This document shows positions 17,898-25,392 of a stretch of DNA of 40,242 bases, piece by piece. Source of the stretch: Perlabentimonas sp964490015 (GTDB lineage: Bacteria; Bacteroidota; Bacteroidia; Bacteroidales; Tenuifilaceae). The notes beneath the pieces were generated by a model. It did no database searches. It saw nothing but the letters and a program-made list of their open reading frames with translations, and had not been told where the DNA came from. The stretch's first letter is position 1; every line of letters starts with the position of its first letter. A program made the position numbers and the translations under genes. Where the stretch lies: contig CAZBBA010000031.1 in assembly GCA_964490015.1 (NCBI GenBank), positions 1 to 40,242 of the forward strand, in the 5' to 3' direction.

Positions 17898-17930
17898 AAA
17901 TTTCGATATCTTTACACAAAATTGATGGGC

Positions 17931-18620
17931 ATGAAGAAATTGGTAGTGCTTACTGGGGCTGGTATTTCAGCTGAGAGCGGTATTAGAACTTTCCGCGATA
18001 TGGGCGGCCTGTGGGAGGAGTACGATGTGATGGAGGTGGCAAGCCCCGAGGCGTGGGATCGAAATCCAAAGTTGGTTCAGCGATTCTACAACGAGCGACG
18101 TAAGCAACTTTTTACCGTTGAGCCAAACGCGGGACATAAGGCGCTTGCTCAGGCCGAAAAGCAATTCGATGTACATATAATCACGCAGAATGTGGATAAT
18201 CTTCATGAGCGGGCAGGAAGTACAAAAATCATCCATCTACATGGGGAGCTAACTAAAGTTAGGTCAACAGGCAACCCAAATCTGATTTACGATATTGGTG
18301 GTAAGGAGCTAAAGATGGGCGATGTGTGTGAACGGGGACACCAACTGCGGCCGCATATTGTTTGGTTTGGCGAGCCAGTGCCCATGATTGCCGAGGCCGC
18401 CGAAATTGCGGCTCAAGCCGATATTTTTGCTGTGGTGGGTACATCGCTTAACGTGTATCCCGCAGCAGGTCTGCTCGACTATGCCCCAATGGGTATCCCA
18501 ATTTTCCTAATCGATCCGCACGATGTGGTGGTTTACTCGCGTCGCGATGTAAATTTTATTAAGGAGCCAGCCTCTACGGGGGTTAAGAAAATGCTGGAAA
18601 TGCTAAACCAAATGAAATGA
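17931..18620 (+). CDS. cobB: Sirtuin, NAD-dependent protein deacylase
   Basis: A 229-residue sirtuin that removes acyl groups from lysine using NAD. The motifs are TGAGISAESGI (8-18), FRDMGGLW, TQNVDNLHERAG, the catalytic His in IHLHGEL, and VGTSLNVYPAAGL. FYNERR carries the Tyr-x-x-Arg pair that lets CobB/SIRT5-type sirtuins accept succinyl and malonyl groups. The zinc-binding cysteine quartet of most sirtuins is missing: only one Cys (GDVCERGH) lies in that part. Alternative starts are ATG 17925 and TTG 17922. The stop overlaps the next start (ATGA), so the pair is translationally coupled. Confidence 0.92.
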   Translation: MKKLVVLTGAGISAESGIRTFRDMGGLWEEYDVMEVASPEAWDRNPKLVQRFYNERRKQLFTVEPNAGHKALAQAEKQFDVHIITQNVDNLHERAGSTKIIHLHGELTKVRSTGNPNLIYDIGGKELKMGDVCERGHQLRPHIVWFGEPVPMIAEAAEIAAQADIFAVVGTSLNVYPAAGLLDYAPMGIPIFLIDPHDVVVYSRRDVNFIKEPASTGVKKMLEMLNQMK

Positions 18621-19231
18621 GCTCTCGAAGAATTATCCTAGCTTTTGCACTATTTTCGCTTGCCTCTGCCGCACTATCGCAGAACTTTAATGGTGGATTG
18701 CTTGCTGGTTTATCGGCTACACAAGTCGATGGCGATGGACATGGAGGGTATAACCGCGCGGGACTTGCTGCGGGAGTTTGGGTTGGCCGGAATATCTCCC
18801 CTGAACTTGCCCTAAGAACCGAACTTAAATTCCTGCAAAAGGGTAGTCACAAGCAGTTTAAAGATGATATTGGAAGCGTGATAGGATTCTATAGCCTTCG
18901 GCTTAACTATATCGAAATGCCCTACCTGCTTGAGTATCGATTCCGCGACAATATTATTCCGTTCGCTGGGTTATCCATTGGCTTTCTGTGGAAAGCCACC
19001 GAGAGTACCATGGAGGGGCCATTCCCCGAGGAGGATGTAGATCAATTCCGAAAGGTTGAATTGGCCGGAACCGCTGGCATTGAGTATTTAATAAATAAGC
19101 ATTTTAGTTTCTGTACCTCAATTTCCTATTCGGCGATTCCCGTTAGGCCTCATAAGGGTAATATCTCGTATCGGCTAAATCGAGGGCAGTACAATAATGT
19201 GTTGCAGTTTTACCTTAGATATCATTTTTAA
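18617..19231 (+). CDS. Outer-membrane beta-barrel protein (PorT-like)
   Basis: A 204-residue secreted protein with a signal peptide (about 1-21, ending ALSQ). Its amphipathic strands alternate with short turns: GGLLAGLSATQVDGDG, AGLAAGVWVGRNI, LALRTELKFLQKGS, LNYIEMPYLLEYRF, IIPFAGLSIGFLWK, and the C-terminal LQFYLRYHF ending in Phe. This is the pattern of the Bacteroidota OMP_b-brl_2/PorT-like barrels of about eight strands. Its start overlaps the sirtuin stop by 4 nt, but I see no functional link. The role is unknown. Confidence 0.8.
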   Translation: MSSRRIILAFALFSLASAALSQNFNGGLLAGLSATQVDGDGHGGYNRAGLAAGVWVGRNISPELALRTELKFLQKGSHKQFKDDIGSVIGFYSLRLNYIEMPYLLEYRFRDNIIPFAGLSIGFLWKATESTMEGPFPEEDVDQFRKVELAGTAGIEYLINKHFSFCTSISYSAIPVRPHKGNISYRLNRGQYNNVLQFYLRYHF

Positions 19232-19234
19232 CCC

Positions 19235-20146
19235 TTATTCCCATAAGCCATCAACGCTTAGGTAGCGCTCACCCGTATCGTAGGCAAAGGTGAGAATGGT
19301 TTTATCAAAAGGAATAACCGCCAGCTTTTTTGCAATGGCAGCCAGCGATGCGCCAGTCGAAATTCCTACCAAAACACCCTCAGTTCTTGCCAACTTACGC
19401 GTCATCTCAAAAGCCTCATCGCCATGTACTTGCACTACTTCGTCCAAAATTTCTGTTGCCAGAATTGGGGGGACAAATCCTGCACCAATCCCCTGCAATG
19501 GGTGAGGGGCAGGGGATTTACCGCTTAATAATGCTGAGGTAGAGGGTTCAACACCTATCACTTTGATCTGCGGAAATGCTTCTTTAAGCTTTTTACCGAC
19601 ACCCGTAATATGGCCTCCAGTGCCAATTCCGGTGATAAGGTAATCGATTCCCTCGGGAAAATTGTTAATTATTTCCAATGCAGTTGTACGCATGTGAATT
19701 GATGGATTTGCAGGGTTCTCGAACTGCATGGGCATAAATGCGCCCGGCGTATTACTTACAATTCCCGTTGCCATAGCTATTGCTCCCTTCATACCCTCTT
19801 CTTTTGATGTTAGCACAAGTTCTGCTCCGTATGCTTTCAGCAGCATTCGTCGTTCAGCCGACATCGATTCGGGCATTACAAGAATTACTCGATATCCTTT
19901 TACTGCACCAACCAGAGCCAAGCCAATTCCCGTATTGCCCGATGTGGGCTCTACAATGGTACCGCCAGATTTTAGCAGCCCCTTTTCTTCCGCATCGGTA
20001 ATCATGGCTAGCGCAATTCTGTCCTTTATGCTGCCACCGGGGTTAGCACGTTCCAGCTTTATCCACACCTTGTGGTTTGGAAAAAGTTTACCTAGCCGCA
20101 AGTGCGGGGTGTTACCAATTAGCTGTGTTGATGATTTTATTTTCAT
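19235..20146 (-). CDS. cysK: Cysteine synthase (O-acetylserine sulfhydrylase)
   Basis: A 303-residue pyridoxal-phosphate enzyme that makes cysteine from O-acetylserine and sulfide. The cofactor lysine is Lys41 in NPGGSIKDR, the substrate loop TSGNTG is at 68-73, and the glycine-rich phosphate loop is GIGTGGHITG. EGVLVGISTGA is also conserved. Length is normal. The gene lies downstream of epsC on the same strand, separated by 263 bp containing two tandem-repeat tracts, so cotranscription is possible but not certain. It ends 3 bp from the convergent barrel gene. Confidence 0.95.
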   Translation of the reverse strand: MKIKSSTQLIGNTPHLRLGKLFPNHKVWIKLERANPGGSIKDRIALAMITDAEEKGLLKSGGTIVEPTSGNTGIGLALVGAVKGYRVILVMPESMSAERRMLLKAYGAELVLTSKEEGMKGAIAMATGIVSNTPGAFMPMQFENPANPSIHMRTTALEIINNFPEGIDYLITGIGTGGHITGVGKKLKEAFPQIKVIGVEPSTSALLSGKSPAPHPLQGIGAGFVPPILATEILDEVVQVHGDEAFEMTRKLARTEGVLVGISTGASLAAIAKKLAVIPFDKTILTFAYDTGERYLSVDGLWE

Positions 20147-20154
20147 GATTTCAT

Positions 20155-20194
20155 GATTGAATGATTGAGTGATTGAGTGATTGGATGGATGGGT
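20155..20194. repeat. Short tandem repeat, five 8-bp units
   Basis: Units gattgaat, gattgagt, gattgagt, gattggat and ggatgggt run directly upstream of the cysK start (20146). They are imperfect and look like slippage-prone microsatellite DNA. A length change here would alter the cysK leader. Confidence 0.7.
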
Positions 20195-20305
20195 GAAGGC
20201 CAGTCAGTATCATTGAATTTATTATGCTTCAGGCTAATTCGGTCTTCAATCTTGTATAAACACATAGAGAACATAGATTTAACAATAGACACATAGATTT
20301 ATTAG

Positions 20306-20413
20306 CTCTAGTCACTTTATAAACTCTAGTCACTTTATAAACTCTAGTCACTTTATAAACACTAGTCACTTTATGAACTTTAGCCACTTTATGAACTATA
20401 GTTACTTATTCAA
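20306..20413. repeat. Tandem repeat, six 18-bp units
   Basis: Six consecutive 18-bp units begin at 20306, 20324, 20342, 20360, 20378 and 20396. The first three are identical (ctctagtcactttataaa); the later three diverge stepwise toward the epsC end. The last unit runs into the epsC stop codon (20410-20412). The rest of the 263-bp gap between epsC and cysK (20195-20305) holds nothing I can name beyond AT-rich sequence with a repeated acatagattta phrase. Confidence 0.85.
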
Positions 20414-21180
20414 CTCAACGAGTAATCTCGGGTTGTGATCCGAACCTTGTCCTCGTGCTGCACAACGGAGTATGGCTGTATGCTCATGGTAAGCCAAGCA
20501 TTTCCTCCGATTATACTATTGTGACCAATGGTAGTTTTTCCCCCGAGTATGGTGGCGCCAGCGTAAATCACCACATTATCCTCAATGGTTGGGTGGCGTT
20601 TGGTTTGCGCCGATTCCTTGCACACGCTTAATGCTCCTAGGGTAACGCCCTGGTAGAGTTTCACCCGGTTGCCAATTACTGCCGATTCGCCAACCACTAT
20701 GCCTGTTCCGTGATCGATAAAGAATGGGCTGCCTATGGTTGCACCGGGATGTATATCAATTCCAGTTCGCGAATGTGCTTGTTCAGACATAATTCTGGGG
20801 ATTAGAGGAATCTCCAACTGCTTTAACGCATGGGCTAATCGGTAAATGGTGATAGCCTCAAAACCGGGGTAGGCCATAACTACCTCCTCGATGCAGGTTG
20901 CTGCGGGATCGTTTGATTCTATAAAATTTGCATCGGCCTCGAGCTGTTCCTTTATTGCTGGTAACTCTTTAATAAATTGATCAATAGCCTGTTGTTTGCT
21001 GCTGGAATCCATTGCATCGAAGTAATTCAGCAGTTGTTCCAGCTGCTTTTGTAGATTGGTAACTGTGATCACCTTTGGATCACCCCCATCGAAGTAGGGG
21101 AATAGATGGTAAATAAGGTTTTGGGAGAAAGTATAAATCTCCGATTTTGCGGGTAATCTATTTCTGATCAAGTGTATCAT
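20410..21180 (-). CDS. epsC: Serine O-acetyltransferase, EpsC type
   Basis: A 256-residue enzyme that acetylates serine with acetyl-CoA, the committed step to cysteine. An N-terminal helical region (about 1-120, with YPGFEAITIYRLAHAL) leads into a left-handed parallel beta-helix of hexapeptide repeats. IHPGATIG and FIDHGTGIVVGE (His157 is the expected catalytic residue) are followed by TLGALS and GGNAWLTMSI. cysK lies downstream. Upstream is a predicted cysteine attenuator (leader peptide with three Cys codons and a terminator at 21198-21225), so expression probably rises when charged tRNA-Cys is scarce. Confidence 0.93.
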   Translation of the reverse strand: MIHLIRNRLPAKSEIYTFSQNLIYHLFPYFDGGDPKVITVTNLQKQLEQLLNYFDAMDSSSKQQAIDQFIKELPAIKEQLEADANFIESNDPAATCIEEVVMAYPGFEAITIYRLAHALKQLEIPLIPRIMSEQAHSRTGIDIHPGATIGSPFFIDHGTGIVVGESAVIGNRVKLYQGVTLGALSVCKESAQTKRHPTIEDNVVIYAGATILGGKTTIGHNSIIGGNAWLTMSIQPYSVVQHEDKVRITTRDYSLS

Positions 21181-21197
21181 TTGTAAGCGTATTAAAT

Positions 21198-21225
21198 AAA
21201 AAAGCCCCTCCAGGATTGGAAGGGC
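21198..21225 (-). terminator. Attenuator terminator upstream of epsC
   Basis: On the minus-strand RNA, GCCCUUCCA (21225-21217) pairs with UGGAGGGGC (21212-21204), nine pairs including one G-U, across a 4-nt loop, followed by six U (21203-21198). It lies 17 bp before the epsC ATG, upstream of the gene and not after one, so it is best read as a conditional terminator of the epsC leader. Confidence 0.82.
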
Positions 21226-21253
21226 GTGTGATATTGGTTTGATAAAATCAGTC

Positions 21254-21352
21254 CTATGTCAAATGCGTTATGCCTGGGCATACCCTTCCCGTATGGTTTA
21301 AAAACCAACAACAACAAAGGGTGTGAGTATTTTTCCGCATTCGTAACATCAT
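21254..21352 (-). CDS. Cysteine-rich leader peptide of the epsC attenuator
   Basis: A 32-residue reading frame starting with tandem ATGs at 21352 and 21349 (a third in-frame ATG is at 21340) and ending at TAG 21254. Its middle reads TLCCCWF: three consecutive TGT codons at 21316-21308, then Trp. A fourth Cys codon lies further on. The frame begins within about 5 nt of the predicted transcription start and ends upstream of the terminator. The ribosome would sense Cys-tRNA here. The peptide itself probably has no function. Confidence 0.72.
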   Translation of the reverse strand: MMLRMRKNTHTLCCCWFLNHTGRVCPGITHLT

Positions 21353-21362
21353 TTTGTTAATG

Positions 21363-21370
21363 CAAATATA
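21363..21370 (-). promoter_or_regulatory. Predicted -7 element of the epsC leader transcript
   Basis: TATATTTG on the minus strand (21370-21363) is an exact TAnnTTTG. The expected -33 position has only a weak TGTTT. Transcription would start near 21357, giving a leader of about 175 nt before epsC. Confidence 0.5.
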
Positions 21371-21402
21371 GTGATAATTCGTTTTGTAAACATCGATTTT
21401 GG

Positions 21403-21450
21403 CTATGACCAATTTGGTAGCTAAACTTATTGTTTTGCTTACGGTCATAG
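21403..21450. promoter_or_regulatory. Spaced 8-bp inverted repeat between divergent epsC leader and S9 peptidase gene
   Basis: ctatgacc (21403-21410) and ggtcatag (21443-21450) are exact reverse complements, 40 bp start to start. They lie between the predicted epsC leader promoter and the peptidase gene. This could be a paired regulator site, but a chance match is possible. The rest of the 301-bp gap (21181-21481) holds the epsC attenuator. Confidence 0.3.
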
Positions 21451-21481
21451 TAGGAAACACAAAAATCAAAAATTTGTTCCA

Positions 21482-24298
21482 ATGAAGCATCTTTTTTACA
21501 CCCTTTTAGCTGTCCTTTTCATGCTAAACAGCGCTGCTATGCATGCACAAAAGAAACCGCTAACGCACGATGTATACGACTCGTGGAAGGATATGGAGAA
21601 TCCAAAAATATCGCTTAGAGGCAATTTGATCTCGTTTGAGATTAACCCTCAGGACGGCGATGGTTCCCTGGTAACCAAGAATCTTAAGAATAGTTCTGAA
21701 AAGATTTTCGAGCGAGGCTCAGGCGCACAGCTCGATCCCAATGGCAACTTTGTTGCCATAAAAATCAAACCCACCAAGGCCGATGTTCGCAAGGCCCGAC
21801 TAGCCAAGAAAAAGCCCGACCAGATGCCAAAGGATTCCGGTGGAGTATACATTCTGGAAGCCAATGAGTGGATTGGTTTTTCGAAGGTGAAGAGTTTTGG
21901 TATGGGATCTAAGGATGGCCAGTGGGTTGGTTTTTTGGCGGAGCACAAGGTGGTTGCTCCCAAGGATACTGTATCGAAGGATTCAACAGCTGCAAGGCCA
22001 AAAGCAAAGACAAAGCCTAAGGCTAAATCAAAAAAGAAAGAAACATTGCTTACTCTTTTAAATACTCAAAGCAAGGGGAAACAAGAAATTTTGCATGTTG
22101 AGGATTTTACGTTTGCAGATTTTGGCAACTACGTGGCCATCTCGCACATTAGTGCCGATTCGCTTGAGCATAATCATCTTACCATATTCGACACCCAAAG
22201 GGAGCTGTCGACAAAAGTGTTTGGCGAGAAGGGCGAGATTACAAACTTAACCTTTAGCCGCGATGGCAAAATGCTGGCCTTTCAGTTTACAGCCGATACG
22301 GGAAAAGTTAAGATTTTCGACCTGTACCTCTGGAAGGAGGGTCAGAATGCGGCCACCAAAATTCTTCACGAGGCATCAGCGGGTATTCCCAAAGGCTGGG
22401 TGGTTAGCCAGCACAACAAGCCCAGATTTAGCGAGGACGGGAAGCGGTTATTCCTTTACACCTACCCAAAGCCCAAGGAGGAGCCCAAGGATACGCTTAC
22501 CAGCGACGAGAAGGTGATTTTTGATCTGTGGAGTTGGACCGACACCTTGCTGCAAACTCAGCAAATGGTTAGCCTTAAGAACGATTTAAAACGATCGTAC
22601 CTTGGTGTTATCAACCTGAAAAGTGGTAAGTATATTCAACTTGCCGATAAAAGCATGGAAAACATTAGGCTCGATCGTAAAGCCAACGGAAAATATGCCG
22701 TTGGCATCGACAGAACGCCCTACCTATGGAGCATGACATGGGAGTACCCCTCGGGGAGCGATTACTACCTGGTTGATCTCGATAGCGGTGAGCGAAGAAT
22801 TATTGCTAAAAACAACTCAAGTTTCCCAAACATTTCGCATAACGACAAGTATTTGGCCTTTTACCAACCATCCGATAGTGCCTGGTATGGGATGACTACC
22901 AAGGGTTTAAAGGCATTTCCTCTTTCCAAGGATATCAACGCTAACTTCTACTTCGAGATGGAGGACACCCCAAGTGAACCACGTCCTTACGGTTCGGCCG
23001 ATTGGCTAAGCGATGGGAACTCGTTTCTGATTTACGACAGGTACGATATTTGGCAAGTTGATTTAACCCGTAAAAAGGCGCCAATCTGCATCACCAACCA
23101 GCAGGGCCGCAGTAGTAAAATTGTTTACCGCCAGCAGCGGTTGGATAGCGAGGTAGATGGAATCCCCGTAAATCAACCTATGCTGCTAAACCTTTTCGAC
23201 GAGAACGACAAGCAATCGGGATTTGCAACTGTTATCCCAGGGAAGGCTCAGGAGCCAACCGTTTTGGTGAAAGATCCGGTGAGATATGGGGTTAGGGCAA
23301 ATTCTGAGGATTTAAAAACCCTACTGTGGACCCGTCAATCGTACCACGAGTACCCCGACCTATGGGTAAGCGGCAGCAGTTTTACCGATGGCAAGCGTTT
23401 GTCGCACGCCAATCCCCAGCAGGAAGATTACCTGTGGGGTTCGGTGGAGCTCACCAAGTGGCACGATTTTAACCGCAACGAGGTTGAGGGGCTGCTATAT
23501 CTTCCCGAGGATTTTGATGCCAGCAAAAAGTACCCCATGATGGTATACTTTTACGAGCGCCATGCCGATGGTCTTCATACTCATCACAAACCCGCACCCG
23601 GTCGATCGGTAATTTGTCCTACTTTCTATGTTAGCAATGGCTACATCGTATTTATGCCCGATATTTCATACGTTGAGGGGTTACCCGGTAAAAGTGCCTA
23701 CGATGCAATAATTAGCGGAACAATGGCCATGGTTAATCGCGGTTTTGTTGATATCAACAGGATTGGCGTGCAGGGTCAAAGCTGGGGTGGTTATCAAATT
23801 GCCTACCTGGTAACGCAAACCGATCTGTTTAAGGCTGCATCGGCTGGTGCCCCTGTTAGTAATATGACCAGTGCCTACGGTGGAATCCGCTGGGGAAGTG
23901 GCTTGGCGCGGATGTTTCAGTACGAGCGCACCCAGAGCCGCATAGGCGCAACCCTTTGGGAGCGGCCTTTGCACTATATCGAGAACTCGCCATTGTTCTA
24001 CGCTCCCCGAGTAAACACACCGCTGCTAATTCGTCACGATGATGCCGACGAGGCTGTGCCTTGGTACCAAGGAATTGAGTTTTTCCTGGCCCTGCGTAGG
24101 CTCGAAAAGCCAGTTTGGATGATAAACTACAACGACGAGGCGCATAACCTGGTTCGCCGCGCCAACCGAATTGATTGGACAATTCGCATGCAGCAGTTCT
24201 TCGATCATTATCTAAAAGATGCTCCCACTCCCCATTGGCTTAAGTATGGGATACCCGCATTGGACAAGGGGCAAATGAGGTACGAATTGGTTGAGTAA
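21482..24298 (+). CDS. Secreted S9-family (prolyl oligopeptidase-like) peptidase
   Basis: A 938-residue exported serine peptidase. The signal peptide covers about 1-22 (ending AMHAQ). Residues about 30-650 form a beta-propeller-like region with a lysine-rich insertion near 160-183. The alpha/beta-hydrolase domain follows: the nucleophile Ser767 is in GQSWGGY, Asp856 in HDDADEAVPW, and His888 in DEAHNL. The family cuts short peptides, often after proline or as dipeptidyl/acylaminoacyl peptidases; the exact specificity is not visible. It is longer than typical DPP IV-like members (about 700-750), mostly in the propeller half. It ends at a strong bidirectional terminator. Confidence 0.9.
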   Translation: MKHLFYTLLAVLFMLNSAAMHAQKKPLTHDVYDSWKDMENPKISLRGNLISFEINPQDGDGSLVTKNLKNSSEKIFERGSGAQLDPNGNFVAIKIKPTKADVRKARLAKKKPDQMPKDSGGVYILEANEWIGFSKVKSFGMGSKDGQWVGFLAEHKVVAPKDTVSKDSTAARPKAKTKPKAKSKKKETLLTLLNTQSKGKQEILHVEDFTFADFGNYVAISHISADSLEHNHLTIFDTQRELSTKVFGEKGEITNLTFSRDGKMLAFQFTADTGKVKIFDLYLWKEGQNAATKILHEASAGIPKGWVVSQHNKPRFSEDGKRLFLYTYPKPKEEPKDTLTSDEKVIFDLWSWTDTLLQTQQMVSLKNDLKRSYLGVINLKSGKYIQLADKSMENIRLDRKANGKYAVGIDRTPYLWSMTWEYPSGSDYYLVDLDSGERRIIAKNNSSFPNISHNDKYLAFYQPSDSAWYGMTTKGLKAFPLSKDINANFYFEMEDTPSEPRPYGSADWLSDGNSFLIYDRYDIWQVDLTRKKAPICITNQQGRSSKIVYRQQRLDSEVDGIPVNQPMLLNLFDENDKQSGFATVIPGKAQEPTVLVKDPVRYGVRANSEDLKTLLWTRQSYHEYPDLWVSGSSFTDGKRLSHANPQQEDYLWGSVELTKWHDFNRNEVEGLLYLPEDFDASKKYPMMVYFYERHADGLHTHHKPAPGRSVICPTFYVSNGYIVFMPDISYVEGLPGKSAYDAIISGTMAMVNRGFVDINRIGVQGQSWGGYQIAYLVTQTDLFKAASAGAPVSNMTSAYGGIRWGSGLARMFQYERTQSRIGATLWERPLHYIENSPLFYAPRVNTPLLIRHDDADEAVPWYQGIEFFLALRRLEKPVWMINYNDEAHNLVRRANRIDWTIRMQQFFDHYLKDAPTPHWLKYGIPALDKGQMRYELVE

Positions 24299-24315
24299 CG
24301 ATATTAGAATAAAAG

Positions 24316-24343
24316 CAAAACCCAGCTCAAAAGCTGGGTTTTG
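24316..24343. terminator. Bidirectional intrinsic terminator between convergent genes
   Basis: caaaacccagct (24316-24327) pairs perfectly with agctgggttttg (24332-24343) around a 4-nt loop. T-rich sequence follows on the plus strand, and the A-run in the left arm gives U on the minus strand. It serves the peptidase gene and the convergent mscS-like gene. Confidence 0.85.
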
Positions 24344-24358
24344 TGTTTTACTGAAATG

Positions 24359-25390
24359 TTATACTGAAATCAGTCCCTCCTTTTGGAGCTCGCGTAAAAC
24401 TAATTCGGTCATCTCGCTTTTAAAGGCAAACTCATATCTAATGTCCATAACGTATGCCTTTAACCTCATCTTAAGGTAAACTTTATTGTTGGTGAGTTCG
24501 CTAAAGAATACCACAGCGATGGGCTTGTTTAGGTAGACGTACTTCGAAACCTGTGCCACCTCGGTGGCAATTTCGCGAACCCGTTGGGTGTCGATGGTTT
24601 GGGGTAAATAAAACTCGGCCACCACCTGGCAATTATTCTCGCTGGAGTTGGAGTTGGAGATGGACTGGTTCATCATCTCAGAGTTCGGGATTGTAATCAC
24701 GCTGTCGTCGGCGGTTACAATGCGTGTGGAGCGCAGCCCAACCTCAAGCACCTCGCCGTAATACTTCCCCGATTCTATCTTGTCCCCAATCTGGAAGGGC
24801 TTGTCGAACATAATCATTAACCCACCAAAGATATTCTTGAGCAAATCCTGCGCCGCAAAACCAATGGCAACACCCACGGAGGCAAAGAATGCGAAAACCG
24901 TTTCGCGGGGAGGCTGAAAAACTCCACTAATGATGATGTAGACAATAAATGACCAGCCCAATATCTTAACAATGGGCAGAGTCCTCAAAATTAGTGGTTT
25001 ATATTTGGGTTTGCGCTCGGCCAAAAGCGAGAGCACTCCTCCAACGGCTCGCAGAATAAAATACCCAATGGCGATAAAAATAATTGACCAGAATATCTTG
25101 CCAAACGAAATCACGTTCTTTACATTGGGTGCCTGCATGATTTCTTCTCTAAGGGTTTGCTGATTTTTATCTTTACCCACTTTCTCAACCTTATTACTCT
25201 TAAGCGTATCGGCCAAATGGACTTGCTGATCTGTGATTAAGGTGTATTGGTGCGTTTCGTGCACTGGAGTAGACGCCAAGGTGCTCGAATCATTTAGTGA
25301 TGCAGCAGTTTGGTAAGGACATAAGAACAGGGTTATGACAGCTAAAATAACAAGCTGCGCTTTATGGTATGGAGATATTTTCTTGACCAT
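24359..25390 (-). CDS. MscS-family small-conductance mechanosensitive channel
   Basis: A 343-residue inner-membrane channel that opens under membrane tension and protects against hypo-osmotic shock. It has an N-terminal signal-like segment (about 10-30), a polar linker to about 90, hydrophobic segments at about 92-117 and 133-160, and the pore-lining helix with FFASVGVAIGFAAQDLLKN. The beta domain follows directly (GGLMIMFDKPFQIGDKIES, STRIVTADDSVITIPNSEM). It starts 2 bp after the 1012-residue gene stops, so the two form one operon. Confidence 0.92.
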   Translation of the reverse strand: MVKKISPYHKAQLVILAVITLFLCPYQTAASLNDSSTLASTPVHETHQYTLITDQQVHLADTLKSNKVEKVGKDKNQQTLREEIMQAPNVKNVISFGKIFWSIIFIAIGYFILRAVGGVLSLLAERKPKYKPLILRTLPIVKILGWSFIVYIIISGVFQPPRETVFAFFASVGVAIGFAAQDLLKNIFGGLMIMFDKPFQIGDKIESGKYYGEVLEVGLRSTRIVTADDSVITIPNSEMMNQSISNSNSSENNCQVVAEFYLPQTIDTQRVREIATEVAQVSKYVYLNKPIAVVFFSELTNNKVYLKMRLKAYVMDIRYEFAFKSEMTELVLRELQKEGLISV

Positions 25391-25392
25391 GA

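Noticed and set aside
20306..20413. CRISPR array
   Set aside because: The 18-bp units are directly adjacent with no unique spacers and decay gradually; no cas genes are present.
21181..21370. Classical riboswitch (such as SAM) in the epsC leader
   Set aside because: I see no conserved aptamer pattern; the leader is largely occupied by the short reading frame and its alternative pairing segments, which explain the terminator better.
21353..21490. Longer 78-residue version of the Cys leader frame
   Set aside because: The upstream part spans the predicted -7 box and the divergent regulatory region, so it would not be in the transcript; only the part from 21352 onward is credible.
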